Part shown: positions 15,091 through 26,612 of the stretch, one piece after another
How the letters are laid out: every line of letters starts with the position of its first letter
Position numbering within the stretch: the first letter of the stretch is position 1
NCBI RefSeq assembly: GCF_021917145.1
Contig: NC_061070.1
Span: forward strand, 8,294,743-8,358,742
Direction of reading: 5' to 3'
Source of the DNA: Hypomesus transpacificus
Lineage: Eukaryota; Chordata; Actinopteri; Osmeriformes; Osmeridae
Length of the DNA: 64,000 bases
Position numbers and translations under genes: made by a program
The notes under the pieces: generated by a model
The model's database searches: none
Told to the model about the DNA's origin: nothing
What the model saw: the letters and a program-made list of their open reading frames with translations, nothing else

Positions 15091-16458
15091 AGAATCAGAA
15101 TCAGAATGGGATTTATTCGCCATGAAAGTTTGCACTGACAAGGAATTTGCTTTGGCAGGAAGGTGCATACAATAAACATATAGGAATCTTAAATTTAAAT
15201 ATGTGGTCTAACTATACTAAAACTAGCAGTAATAAGTGGAATACACTAAAATAAAATAAAGGTGGGCATAAAATAAAATATAAGTTGCCAAATTACAATA
15301 TAAAATACAATATAAAATACAAATATTACAGGAATTGAATGTAGTGCAAAAGTAAAAAGTTTTAAGACATGAAGTCATTAGAGTCAGTGTGAGCTCTTGG
15401 CATTGTTGACGAGGCCAACAGCGGAAGGGAAGAAACTGTGTGTGGCGTGAGGTTTTGGTCCTGATGGACCGCAGCCTTCTGCCGGAGGGGAGTGTTTGAA
15501 ACAAGGAGTGACCAGGGTGGGAGGAGTCCGCCACAATCTTCTTCGCTCGTCTCAGGGTCCTCGAGGTGTGCAGGTCCTCGAGGGAAGGCAGATTGCAGCC
15601 AATCACCTTCTGCAGTGCGGATGATACGCTGCAGCCTGCTCTTTTCCTTGGCAGTGGCAGCAGCGTACCAGATGGTGATGGAGGAGGTGAGGATAGACTC
15701 AATGATGGCTGTGTAGAAGTGCACCATCATTGTCTTTGGCAGGTTGAATTTCTTCAGCTGATTAGGAAGTACATCCTCTGTGTGCTTTCTTGGTGAGGGA
15801 ACTGATGTTCAGTTCCCACTTGAGGTCCTGGGAGAGGACAGTGCCCAGGAAGCGGAAGGACTCCACAGTGTTGACTGGGGAGTCACACAGGGTGATAGGG
15901 GTGAGTGGGGCTGTGTTCTTCCTGAAGTCCACAACCATCTCCACTGTCCTGAGAGCATTGAGCTCTAGGTTGTTCTGGCTGCACCAGGTCACCAGGTTGT
16001 CCGCTTCCCACCTATAGTCGGACTCGTCTCCACCAGAGATGAGCCCAATGAGGGTGGTGTCGTCCGCAAACTTCAGGAGTTTGACGGACGGATGGCTGGA
16101 GGTGCAGCTGTTGGTGTACAGGGAGAAGAGCAGAGGAGAAAGGACGCAGCCCTGGGGAGATCCAGTGCTGATGGACCGGGAATCAGAGACTTGTGTTCCC
16201 AGTTTAACGCACTGCTTCCTGTCAGACAGGAAGTCTGTGATCCACATGCAGGTGGAATCAGGCACGTTCAGCTGGGAGAGCTTGTCCTGAAGCAGAGCGG
16301 GGATGATGGTGTTGAAGGCAGAGCTGAAGTCCACAAACAGGATCCTGGCGTAGGATGCTGGGTAGTCCAGGTGCTGTAGGGTGAAGTGGAGGGCCAAATT
16401 AACTGCATCGTCCATAGACCTGTTGGCTCTGTAGGCAAACTGCAGGGACAAATACATA
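15091..16458 (-). mobile_element. 5'-truncated CR1/Rex1-like LINE with target-site duplication
   Basis: The minus strand encodes a reverse transcriptase in the frame 15762-16457: YRANRSMDDAVNLA, FVDFSSAFNTI, GSPQGCVLSPLLFSLYTN and the catalytic FADDT at about 16058-16076. A frameshift between 15762 and 15730 moves the C-terminal region into another frame (FYTAIIESILTSSITIWY; PSLEDLHTSRTLRRAKKI). The element ends in a CTGATTCTG-type microsatellite. CAATTC flanks it on both sides, at 15085-15090 and 16459-16464. The endonuclease and upstream parts are missing. Family (Rex1/Babar or close CR1 relative) is from recalled motifs. Confidence 0.9.
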
Positions 16459-16528
16459 CAATTCTCTCCTTTCTCGCAATTGGTTGTCAGATTAAACCAA
16501 TCACAAACGTTTCTGCCCTCAGTACAAC

Positions 16529-16573
16529 CAGAGCCTGTTTAAGGATTATTAGCTCTTTATTAGACATTCTCTG
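16529..16573. mobile_element. 45-bp internal-deletion derivative of the CAGAG...CTCTG family
   Basis: The insert starts CAGAGCCTGTTTAAGG and ends TTAGACATTCTCTG, the two ends of the 0.8-0.9-kb element at 8631 and 32203. It is flanked by GTACAAC on both sides (16522-16528 and 16574-16580). The opposite arm of the foldback (near 14781-14793) lacks it and serves as the empty site. Confidence 0.75.
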
Positions 16574-17401
16574 GTACAACGTTGAGTAAAGAAAATTCCC
16601 ACGAGCTATGGGGTTACCCTGGCAACTGCCTGTTTGCCCTCCTCGAGTCAAAGTGCCCCTCCGAGGAAAATAAATAAATAATAGTGAATTTAAACAGCTG
16701 CAGAATTTCATGTAGACCTAGATTTTAAAAAATGCCACCCGAAACATTTCATAAAGTAGCCTTATTCACTTCCAATCGATAAGCCTATCGGCAACGAGAG
16801 TGGGGGAGGGGAGGGGGTATGCCCCCTACTCTGTTTACTCTGCGGTACTGCACGCGACTGTCACCTGAGCCTGCATTTTCTTGCACTTAAGAGACGGTCA
16901 CGGTTGTTTTATTCTGTGTCGATAAAAAACTGCTTTGACGTAGTCAGAAAAGGTGAGTTTTAAGTTGTAGAAAATGTATAACAAACGAACAATCATCATC
17001 AAGGCTCAGTTTGCCACGTTTAGCCTAAATAATCAAACGGCTAGCTTGCCTACCAGACAACCAGCCCGTTATCACATGCTAATTTGTTTGTAGGAAAACT
17101 AAGCTACATGTCTGCTGATGGTTAGTTTATAACATTTTGTTTTAACAAAAAGAATAAATGATGGAAGTAATGCATTACATGAATTATTATCATCAGTAGG
17201 CAGGCTATTTATTTTCTTTTTTTTTCGGTGGGGGGGGAGGGGGCTAACACGTTCCTGTTAGCCTGGCTTCAGAAAGGCACTAAAAGAACGCGTGTGCCAG
17301 AGCCAGACACATCAGAAGAGGTCAAAGGCCAACCAGAAACATTCGGGTAGGCTATGAATCATGAGCTTCAAACTTGTTAAAATAAATACATACATTTATG
17401 T

Positions 17402-17690
17402 ATGGCTGCGGGAACTAGGGGTGCTGAGGGTGTTGAAGCACACCCTGACAGAACGAGAATTGAAAATGATATGACTTTAAAATCCACCACCGCGGAACAG
17501 CCCCGCAGTAGCGGACTGGCCATTGGGAACACCGGGAGAAGAATAACGATGGAAAACGAGGAAAAGAAACGTGGGTGGGGCTGAAAAATAAACAGAAAAA
17601 AAGACATCACTTTCACTAGTCAAGGTTTAACCATTTAAAAAACTGCAATTTTTATTTTACACAAGGCTCAAAAAACTATAAAAAAAACTA
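17402..17690 (+). pseudogene. hAT-like (ZMYM1/DUF4371-type) N-terminal scrap 2
   Basis: The segment around 17540-17690 (AACGAGGAAAAGAAACGTGG, then GGGGCTGAAAAATAAA and TCACTTTCACTAGTCAAGG) parallels 5775-5880 base for base over many blocks. The reading frame is broken by indels. An open frame from 17402 carries no recognised domain upstream of it. Confidence 0.45.
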
Positions 17691-17699
17691 AACTATACA

Positions 17700-18466
17700 T
17701 GATGTATGCACAGGTCACACATTTTAATCTCATCAGCGTATCTCATTGGTTATCACATGAAAACAGAGAGCACATATCTCAGATATTACATTATTTCATT
17801 GTATTATTTATACATCTATTAGCAAGAAATAAGTTACCTGTTTCAATATGTATAGACCAATTATTTGTTTGTAAACATTCCGGATGCGCGCGCAATGTGG
17901 CTGCAGAAAACCCGGAAAGGATAGCATTTTTAATGGCGAAAGGACCACACGGATAATACAAATAGTTAGATTTAAACAGACCAAAAAGGTTGAGGAGGAC
18001 AGCCTTTAAAAGAGAAAGCGATTACCCATGAATCTGTCGCATCAGAATTTTTATTTGGGTCACGAAGGTCTTGAAATTTGAGTGAGAATGTCGCCCGGTA
18101 GGCCTACAGATCGCATAGTCGAGCGGCAACCATGTCTTCACGTCATGTCACAAAGTTCATAATTTTACAGTTTTATAGTCAATTTTACATTTAAAAAGTC
18201 GAGCAGGGCAGCTTTCAAGAGAAATGGGAATTCTGCTTTTAGCCAGCTGGTCCGATTGTTTTTCTGATTTGTTTAAACTGGCAATCTGAGTGAGACTGCA
18301 TCCCGTTACACAGTTTTGACATTAGCCTCAGTCAGACTCGCTCACTGGCAGTGTGCACAATGTTGCATTTCACTCCATTCAACACCAGAAGGACTGCCTA
18401 ATGTAGATACGAGCCTGATGAAGATAGCCAGCATCTCGGATTTCTTTAACCGAGCCTGTTTAATCA
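17700..18466. other. No recognised feature
   Basis: AT-rich sequence with short unrelated open frames. It is bounded by the hAT-like scrap on the left and the TAGCCTGG repeat on the right. Confidence 0.35.
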
Positions 18467-19025
18467 TAGCCTGGCTCTGCCCTCCTACGTACTTCCACTC
18501 AATTTGGATTTTGCTTCTGTACTAGGTCTGGGAGCTCGGCTCTGAAGTCGGTTTCCAGAAACAATTTTTTCATAGGTCCAATCAGTGAACAGAGGGAGTG
18601 GCTGAGAACGATGACGTTAATGCTGGCAGTTGTTTGAGTAGTTAAGTAATGGCGGCGGAGAAAGATGCGAGCGAAACTATTCTGCGGTTGTGGCAACGCT
18701 TCCGAATATAGATTAGAGCCGGAGCAAGAACATTCCTTGCTGAGTTTTGTTGGTGGCCATGATGTTGTGGCCCTCCTCCCCACGGGGTTCGGGAAAAGTT
18801 TGATTTTCCAACTACGGCAGCTAGCTCCGTTACAGTAGTGGTGAAGGAGTTGGCTAAGGCGAACTCTCGCGATTGGTTATGGCAAATCAGAGTGGCTCTG
18901 GGCGGATCCAATAGTTTTAAACTTCAGCAGAGGACCCGCCTTCAAGGAAGTTAACGTTTGTCAATCGAGAGATCCCAGACCCTCTGTACAAATGAAATGT
19001 ACGAGGGTCTGTTAGGACCAGGCTA
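18467..19025 (-). mobile_element. TAGCCTGG interspersed element, copy 2 (559 bp, full length)
   Basis: Starts TAGCCTGGCTCTGCCC and ends GGACCAGGCTA, in inverse orientation to the copy at 28949-29505, with near-collinear sequence throughout. Immediate flanks are GTTTAATCA on the left and GTTTAATTA on the right: a 9-bp direct repeat with one mismatch. Terminal inverted repeats are only about 8 bp (TAGCCTGG/CCAGGCTA). No protein is encoded. A 9-bp duplication is typical of Mutator-like elements; that assignment is inference. Confidence 0.8.
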
Positions 19026-19757
19026 GTTTAATTAGTCATTTGCCTGAGAAAGCGACCTCCGTTAGCCAGGCTAGTTTTGTCCGATCACTTGGTCAGGCTA
19101 TTTAAGGGTATTGGGGTCAAGTGGCTTTTGTGCATAGACAAGTGAAACGTAAATGTATTTGTCCAAAGGCCAAGAGTCTCAAAAAGTTAATATCAATCCC
19201 TGCAATCCAGTGACCAGAAATATATGATGACCTGAGCGACACTCCAAGTGTAATAGAACGGGGAGAAGTTCGTCTTTTGCAACCGACATGCGCACTTGAG
19301 GCTGCTTGACAGTTGTGTGACGTAGGGTGATAATTGGTCTATAGGCTACTGTGAATACATGAAAATACCTTCGTGTTCCTAGTCAAATTTCGTCTTGATC
19401 CATAAGAAACAAACTATTGGAAAAGGTTTCGTCCCCGACGTGCTGTCACTGCAAGCTAAATTGAAGCTTTGTAACGTTAGCCAGAGATAGTTAGCGTGGC
19501 CACCTCCTCCAACAGTCAAGAAAGCCTGGGCTCCTATGGCAGGTTTGACCTCTGTGTGACTTCTGTGACGGAGTGTGTAGGCTACACTGTTAGAGAATTA
19601 ACACTCCAGGTGAACACTCCTACATTGTAGCTGTTTGTGTATGTCCAGATGTAACTCATGAATTCATGTATTCATTCATCTGTTCAGCAGTGCATTTATT
19701 ACAGTTGTACATAAATGTGTGTGTGTGTATAGCTTGGAACAGATTCTCGTGAGGTAG
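19026..19757. other. No recognised feature
   Basis: Between the TAGCCTGG element and the PTPN7-like relic I found no exon, RNA gene or repeat I can name. Upstream PTP exons were looked for here and not seen. Confidence 0.35.
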
Positions 19758-20243
19758 TCCTGGTACTCCACCTGGCCTGACCACCAGACCCCAGAATGTT
19801 CAGCCCCTCTGCTGCGATTGTTGGAGGACTACAAAAAGTCCCTCCCACACAACCCTGGACCAATCATCGTCCACTGCAGGTAAGGCCCTTCGTTAGCAAA
19901 TACTTCTCCCTCCCTCTCTCTCCCTCTTATTATCTCTCTCATCCCATCCTCTTTGTCCCCACTCTTCCTCACATTTCACCTCCTCTTTGCCACCCCTCTT
20001 CTTCTTCCTAGGGGTGGTATGGTCCAGACTACTGAGCAGGACCAGTTCCTGTATGCCACCCTGGCCCAGTACAGCACACAGCTGGAGATGCAACCCGCCA
20101 GACCGCAGGAGGACCAAGGGAACAAGGAGAGCCAGGGGAACCCGGAGAACCAGGGGAACAAGGAGAGCCAGGGGAACATGGAGAGCCAGAGGAACCCGGA
20201 GAACCAGGGGAACAAGGAGAGCCAGGGGAACAAGGAAAGCTAG
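19758..20243 (+). pseudogene. PTPN7-like (KIM-type) tyrosine phosphatase relic, P-loop exon missing
   Basis: Two exons of a protein tyrosine phosphatase are visible. The first, ending at 19879, reads WYSTWPDHQTPECSAPLLRL, then NPGPIIVHC, and stops at the catalytic Cys codon (19875-19877) before a GTAAGG donor. The second, from 20012, reads RGGMVQTTEQDQFLYATLAQ, the C-terminal signature of PTPN7, PTPRR and PTPN5-type enzymes. The exon that should lie between them (SAGIGRTG loop) is absent: only 132 bp of pyrimidine-rich intron separates them. The two exons still join in frame. A TAG at 19755-19757 is in frame just upstream unless an acceptor ends there. After the PTP sequence, the frame runs into hexapeptide repeats and stops at 20241-20243. 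It cannot be catalytic. Confidence 0.68.
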
Positions 20244-20430
20244 GGGAACAAGGAGAGCCAGGGGAACATGGAGAGCCAGAGGAACCCGGAGAACCAGGGT
20301 AACATGTAGAGCCAGGGGAACAAGGAGAGCCAGGGGAACAAGGAGAACCAGGAGAACAAGGAGAGCCAGGAGAACAAGGAGAGCCAGGGGAACCAGGAGA
20401 ACAAGGAGAAGAGAAAGAGCAGAGGCAAGG
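20107..20430 (+). repeat. GA-rich minisatellite, 18-bp based (GAGCCAGGGGAACAAGGA)
   Basis: The 18-bp unit and its GGAACCCGGAGAACC and GGAACATGG variants repeat about 18 times, with a longer-range order of several units. One frame gives QGNKES hexapeptides fused to the PTP relic. A second gives collagen-like GEPGEQ triplets but is stopped within the array. A third gives Arg-Gly-Thr-rich sequence. None of these is independent evidence of a gene. Confidence 0.85.
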
Positions 20431-20809
20431 GAGAAGACCGGGAGAACCTGGTCATCAGGTCCGTACAGCTTCAGAAACAGTATGACATCATCACACCACG
20501 CAGACGTCTGGAGCACTGCTCAGCGTGCGGCACAGTGATCAGCTATTCTACTGCCCAAGTCCCAGTTCTCATAAGGTTATCTGTTATCTATGTTCTTTTC
20601 TGAAGCATACATGAGGACATTGGGACAAACCTAAACACAAACAGCTTAGCGATTACAAGGGAGGTATAAACAAAATGCCAATGTTTTGTAGTTTTTTTTA
20701 TTCATGAAAAAAAGATCAAAAGTGATTTAAAAAAAGATCAGAGTGGGAAGTGGCAGGTCCTCGCTGCAGTCAGGTCTGTCACTGACTTGCTTCCAGCAGG
20801 CAGCTCCCT

Positions 20810-23800
20810 CTACTGGTGAGTCATGCAGCTACAGCAGAACACCTTGGCGAGAGCTCCAGAGATCCTGCGGAAGAAGCCTTTAATAGACTTCTTCTTCTGT
20901 TCCTCTTCTCCTGGGATGCTGGAGGACTCTGCAAGATCTGGGCCTGGACATGGAAAACTATCTCACAACAGGACATAACATCACACACAACTTCAGCGCT
21001 TGCAATGAGTGTGTGTGTGTTTGTGTGTGAAATGATGGGAGAGCCAACTAAAGCCTAAATGAACAAATATCCATTCATAATCTCACTTCCACTGCTGAGA
21101 GGAGTAACTGTCTTTTGTTTTTTCTTTTTTCCAGTAACAGCCTTGGTCTTCTTTCTCATCTGGGGTGGAAGGGAGAGTAAAGACAAACATAATTCCTTTA
21201 AATTCTTAAATGTTTTACATTATGTTGACAGGACATAACTACATTAACTGTAACTGTCAAGAGGTTCAAATCCCTCGTGTTTGGATTTGAATGAATAAGT
21301 CTGCGAAATAATTACATCTACTGTTTACTACTCATACATAATGTATTCTACACATGCTTACTTGTAACCCATCTCATCCTTGACTCAGTTAAGGTTAGTT
21401 CTACCCAGTGCCAGTGTGTGTGGAGTTATTTTCAACTTACCCATGTGAACCATCTTTGGAGGCTGGAGAGTTTTTTCTTTCCAAGACGGCCCAGATTGGA
21501 ATGGAAGATCGAAGACCTGTTGAAGGTTTGGGAGGGCACAGAGGGGGATAACATTGAGTTGGAGGATGAGGAGTGGCAGGACTGGGAGGTGGAGGTCTCC
21601 TCAGAAGACCTGTCGATCTTCTCCCAGGCCTTTAACAAGCCTGGGTCTGCAGCTCTCTCTCTCTGCTTCCTGGAGATCCTCAGCTCTTCTGGTGATCTGG
21701 AGGAGAAGGGACACTCTGGCCTTTTCCAAACCAAATCTGTAACATTTCTTCTTGACCTTTCCATCTGCTTTAATCTCCATATGGGTCTCACTGGCCTTTC
21801 CCAAGCCAGAAGAGTGCATCTCAGGTCCGTCATGTAGCTTCACATCCTCACACAGTGAGCTGGAGCTTCCACCGGCTTTTTCCAAGCCAGCAGAGTTCAC
21901 AGCATTCTCCTTCTCAAAATGGACGCTAAGATCGGACACGGCAGGAGCGCGCCAGTCCTCGGCGTGGCGGGAGATTACCTTGGCGATGGTCTCAGCCAGG
22001 CCACAAATGGCTCCCGCTTCTCCGTGGCGAGCAGAGCGGAGCAGGGCTCTGCTGCTGTTAGCGCTGAGCGACAGCTTAGTGTAGGCTGCCTCCAACATGG
22101 CGTCCAGGGCGTCTGTGCCGCTGTAGAAAAGGCTCTGAGGCAGGTGCTCCAGGACGAGGCTGATCCCATCTTGGGTCTGGAGAATCCATCCCACTTCCTT
22201 GAGGAGAGTTGCCTCTAGCCGCGAGAAAGTGGGGGCGTTAGAGGTTGAGGGGGACTCCTGGAGGGCCAGGCGGACCAGAAGACCGTGCAGCAGGTCCCGC
22301 AGGGTCTGGTGGTGCAGGGCACTGGGCCCGGAGGGCTTCCAGACCTTCTTCTGGATGCGAATCTCCAAGGTCTGCAGGGAGGGGGTCTCAGGGGGTCTCG
22401 GGGGCAACCAGGGAAGCACCTGGACCACCTCAGGGAGACAAGAAGCTCCATCATATTTCCCTTCTCCCTTGGTATTTATTTGCCTGGCAATGTTGATGCT
22501 TATGGTCAGACTATCTGACATTTTTTCCTCTTCATGGAAATCATAAACATAATCAACATTGTCGTTGTCAGGGACAATTATATCAGCCTTCTCAGACGGG
22601 CCTACTTCAAGGTTAGTGAAACTTGAACTCAACTCTGGGTCGAGACTTCCTGTTGTGCCTTCAGAGGAGGAGCTGCTAAGATTAGCGATCCTGGCCATGA
22701 CCTCAGCATCAAGGCCTGGCACAAAAAAACACACTCACACTTTTAAGTATCCTTGTATTACTAGAGCTATTACCTATACATTTCTTAAAACAGTATTAAT
22801 ATTATAGTTCTTAACTATACATACACTGTCATTCAGCAGTACTGTAACACTTACAACTCTGTATTATATTAACATAGTTATAAACTCCAGAGGTCTTATA
22901 CCCCAAAAGGTTAAGGAACATTTCACAAGCAGGATTTTTTGTAACATGTAAAACACAGCCATTTCATAACAGCAATATGGCGACATGGTGAAACATTCTA
23001 TTTCTAAAGGGCATTCCATTTAATGCATTCTATCATTTGTACTTATTTTGTAACAGTGTCCTCAGTGTTACTAGTTAGGCTACCTGAACACCTGAAAATT
23101 CCCTTTGGGGTCAATATATTGAATTGAGTAAAAGATTTCTCTACCTTTGTTGACAATGGCCATTACTTTTTCTGGGTCATTGCAGGAACACTGAAGGACA
23201 CCTCCCACTTTGAGGGTCAACACCTCAGAAATGGCCTCTGGTGCCCTCCTCTGGTCCTGGCTGACAGAGGAAGATGGTCGGCTCCTACCCACAGTCCCTT
23301 GGGTGGGGCCCAGCATCCCGCAGTAGGACCCTTCCAGAGACGTGCTGTCGCTGCTGTCACTGCTCTCCCAATATACATCCCTGATGGAGGTCCTGTCCTT
23401 TTTACACATCCATTCGAGGTGGTCGTTCACCAGGACACATTCGTCCGGAAGCGAGTTGGTCAGGGCAAGGAAGTTTTCCATCAGTTTCTTAAAAGCCAAG
23501 TGGATGAAATTGTGCAGCATTGGAGTGAAGAGCTCCCAGTCCAGGTGCTGCTTGGCCTCCGGTTTCTGGACGTTGGGCTTGGAGCGGCAGCGGCGTGACG
23601 AGGGGAGTCGTCCCACCAGCGTGTCCAGGAGCAGCTCATAGAGGCGGTCGATCAGCTACATGGAGAAGCGCTGGATCCTCGTCTGCAACATCCTGGTACA
23701 CATGTTGTGAGAGGCCAGCAGGCGGCCCAGGTCGTACTCAGCCTGGTCCAACAACCCGACGGAGGAGCCTCCTTTGTCTTTTTCGCAGTCTTCATCATTG

Positions 23801-26573
23801 GAGACTGATCTGGAGGCCGAGTAGGCCATCCGCACGACGGTGTCCAGCATTTTGTGAGCCGTGAGGTTGAGGTGGCTGTTTGCCTTGCTCCTGGGGCTAG
23901 GGCTCCTGGGGCTAGAGCCCCTGGGGCTAGGGCTCTTGGGGCTAGGGCTACTGGAGGCTGACCTGGCCTCCTCCTTCTGCTGCTCCTCTTCCTCCTCCTC
24001 CTCGTCGCTAGCCGAGCTGCACTCCTCCTCTGATCTCCTCCTGCTGGGTGCAGAAAAGGAAGCTTTCCTGACACGAAAGTGTGCAGGCCTCCTTCTCCTC
24101 TTTTCCCTTGACCCAGTTCCCCAGCAGCTCTCCCTGGCTGCGGCTCCTCCTGCTGCTCCTCCCGCTGCTGACCCCCTGGTTCCTCCTCTGTAGGGCCTTC
24201 ACCTCCTCCGTAACCTGGCTGAGCAGGGACTCGCTCACGCACTCCACTAACAGGGTGAAGTCATTACTGCGTGGCTGCAGGAAGGCCACCTCTCCTTCTG
24301 TAATCATCTCCGCAGCTGCGCTGAAGTTCTCCAGGACGAGGTGGATGATGTTGCAGGCACTGGAGATGTTCTGGAGCAGGGAGTCTGTGTCGGTGTCTTG
24401 GGGCTGGTTCAGGGAAGAGCGTCTTTCTCTGGCCACCATCCCCTGGAGGATACCCCCCACCACCCTCACCAGCTCCAGCTTCTCCTCTGTGGTGAAAACG
24501 CCCTGTCTCTGGAAGAGGGCGTGGTGGGCCAGGATACCAGAGAGGCTCTTCGTCTGGGTGGAGGGGTTGTGAGGCTCGCTATCGCAGCTGACGCGTCCAA
24601 TGCTGCTGGCCGAGCTGCGGCCTGAGCCGGTCGATACCGCTGTCACACAGCTGGGCCTGGGAGATGTCATAGCCTTTTCCATCTCCTAGGCCTCCGCCAC
24701 ACTGCCAATGAAGAACGACGCCATCTTCTCAGCCTTCTTTTTCTCCCTGTGGAAGATGGCCTCTGACGTGTTGGTGTTGGCAGACAACAGGGGCCGCGGG
24801 GGCATCCGCTCGTTGACGGCGTCAGTATGGATGTCGGCGAGGACCCGGATTTTGTCCTTGGCGTCCTGCCAGGTGTTCAGGATCAGGTCCTCAGAGATAC
24901 TTGTCAAGTAGAATTCAGACAAGGAACTGCCCGGGTGGTGAAGCACCAACTCGTCCATCACCTTGTCCATGGCCGAGTCACAGAGCTCCTCTACGATGGC
25001 AGACAGCTTTGCCTCTTTCCTGTCCTCATCTCTCGCCATCACTCCCTTCAACTTGGCGATGACCTCTGCCACAGTGAGGGATGCCGTGGCGAGGATATCC
25101 TCCTCTGTGAACCTACTGGGGTGAAGGGGTGTTGGGGGCATCTCGCTCGATAGCCTGTCCTGTGGCCTGGATCCTAGCCCGCTTTCCAGCAGGGGGTGGG
25201 ACTTCTCTGAGATGATATCCTCGGGGACATCAGGCTGGGCTGAGCCCTGAGAAGAGGCCCGGTCCTTGGACGAAGGAGGAGACGAACAAGACCTGTTCCT
25301 TGTGGAGATGCTGCTGCTGTGGGAGGTAGCGGCAGACAGAGGGTCTTGGTGGAGGTGAAGGACCTGGTAAAGGGCCATGGCGGGCAGAACCCCATCATTG
25401 GCCACCTGGAGAACCCACTCCATCATCTCCTCTGAGCGCTTCTGCAGCTCAGCGATGCTCTTGTTCTAAGAGAGAGGGTGAGAGGGGGAAGAGACAGAAA
25501 AGGATGGAGAGAGAGAGGAGAGAAAAAAGGCAGCGTGAAAAAAGGGGAGAAAGTTAAATCACAGTACAGATACACATAGTTATTGTCAAGCTGAGTAAAA
25601 AAATATTTTGATTTAGAAACTAAACATTTTATCTACCTTTCTCAATAGGACCTTTTTGACCAGTCTCCACTGACTGTAACAAGAACAAGAACGGATGTGT
25701 TACGGACTCTCTCTACAGTACAATGACAACTAACGACACATCTTAACATTGTGTTCAACAGGACAGTAGCCTAAAGGGGACGTTAACAGGGACACTCACG
25801 GGTGGGACATCATGGCCTCTGACACTGGAATTTCATCCCGCGTCATTGGTTCCTCTGGGCGGGATGGGATTTGGATTGGTGGAAGAACACCTACATGTCG
25901 AGGATTGTCACAGTGTGATTGGTGGATCCCTCTCTCTTGATAGAAAGTGATAATTCAATCATGAATGTTGTACTTTTGATACATTAATAAACCAATTACT
26001 CACGGTAGCTGGTCTGGGACATGGGAGGCATCTTCACACATGTACCACTGATCTGCAGGCAAGACAAACGCAAAGGCAAAGAAACAGAAAGTTATCAGAG
26101 TTGTTGGAGACATGGAGGTAGATTGAGTTGAGGGGAGTAAGTGGTGTCTGTAGTACTCAGTGAGGGGATGAGGGCCGTTTACTCACCATCCTGCCTGGTT
26201 CTGACAGTTTCCCGGCCAGGTCGGAATCTCGTTCTGCTGCTGGCGTACGGGCACCAGTGCCCACATCAGCCCTGCAGCCCTTGAAAAACACACCATGTAA
26301 ACACACATACATACACATACATACAAACAAACAAGGGGCGGCGGGGTGGGTGGGTGGGACTGAGGTCACAATTAGCAGTAAAACACAGCAAGAGAGAGAG
26401 AGAGGTGCCTCGAACAGAAATGATTTTACAGTAACTTTTGATATGACTTGGAAATATGACTAGATCTACCATATGTATCAAGTTAAGTCACATTGTTAAA
26501 CACAACACTTAAAACTCACATAATTGAAATTCTAAATAATCTAAAGAACCAAACGTGTGTTTTCATCGTTTTA

Positions 26574-26612
<39 letters not shown>

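Larger units (their letters stand above)
14765..16604. mobile_element. Foldback (palindromic) element interrupted by two insertions
   Basis: The left arm, 14765-14929, is matched in reverse complement by 15019-15090, then 16459-16521, then 16574-16604. Blocks such as TGATTGGTTTAATCTGACAA, AGAGGCGGGGC and TTTGCTGTGCGCAACTGAAA appear in both arms. The loop is about 90 bp. The right arm is split by a 1.37-kb LINE and, further out, by a 45-bp insertion. No coding capacity belongs to the foldback itself. It is a long inverted repeat that could form a hairpin. Confidence 0.82.

Noticed and set aside
19893-20516. 207-codon minus-strand frame rich in LLVPLAL, and a collagen-like GEPGEQ frame on plus
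   Set aside because: Both are alternative readings of the 18-bp minisatellite. The collagen-like frame has a stop inside the array and no flanking collagen exons.
21418-24625. Several plus-strand frames of 60-163 codons across the disrupted gene
   Set aside because: They are antisense to the long exons. Splice-site evidence supports the minus strand only.
23656-24688. Programmed stop-codon readthrough or recoding at the two TAG codons
   Set aside because: Frameshifts in the same exons make loss of function or assembly error simpler. The codons are TAG, so selenocysteine is excluded, and neither context is the strong readthrough motif.
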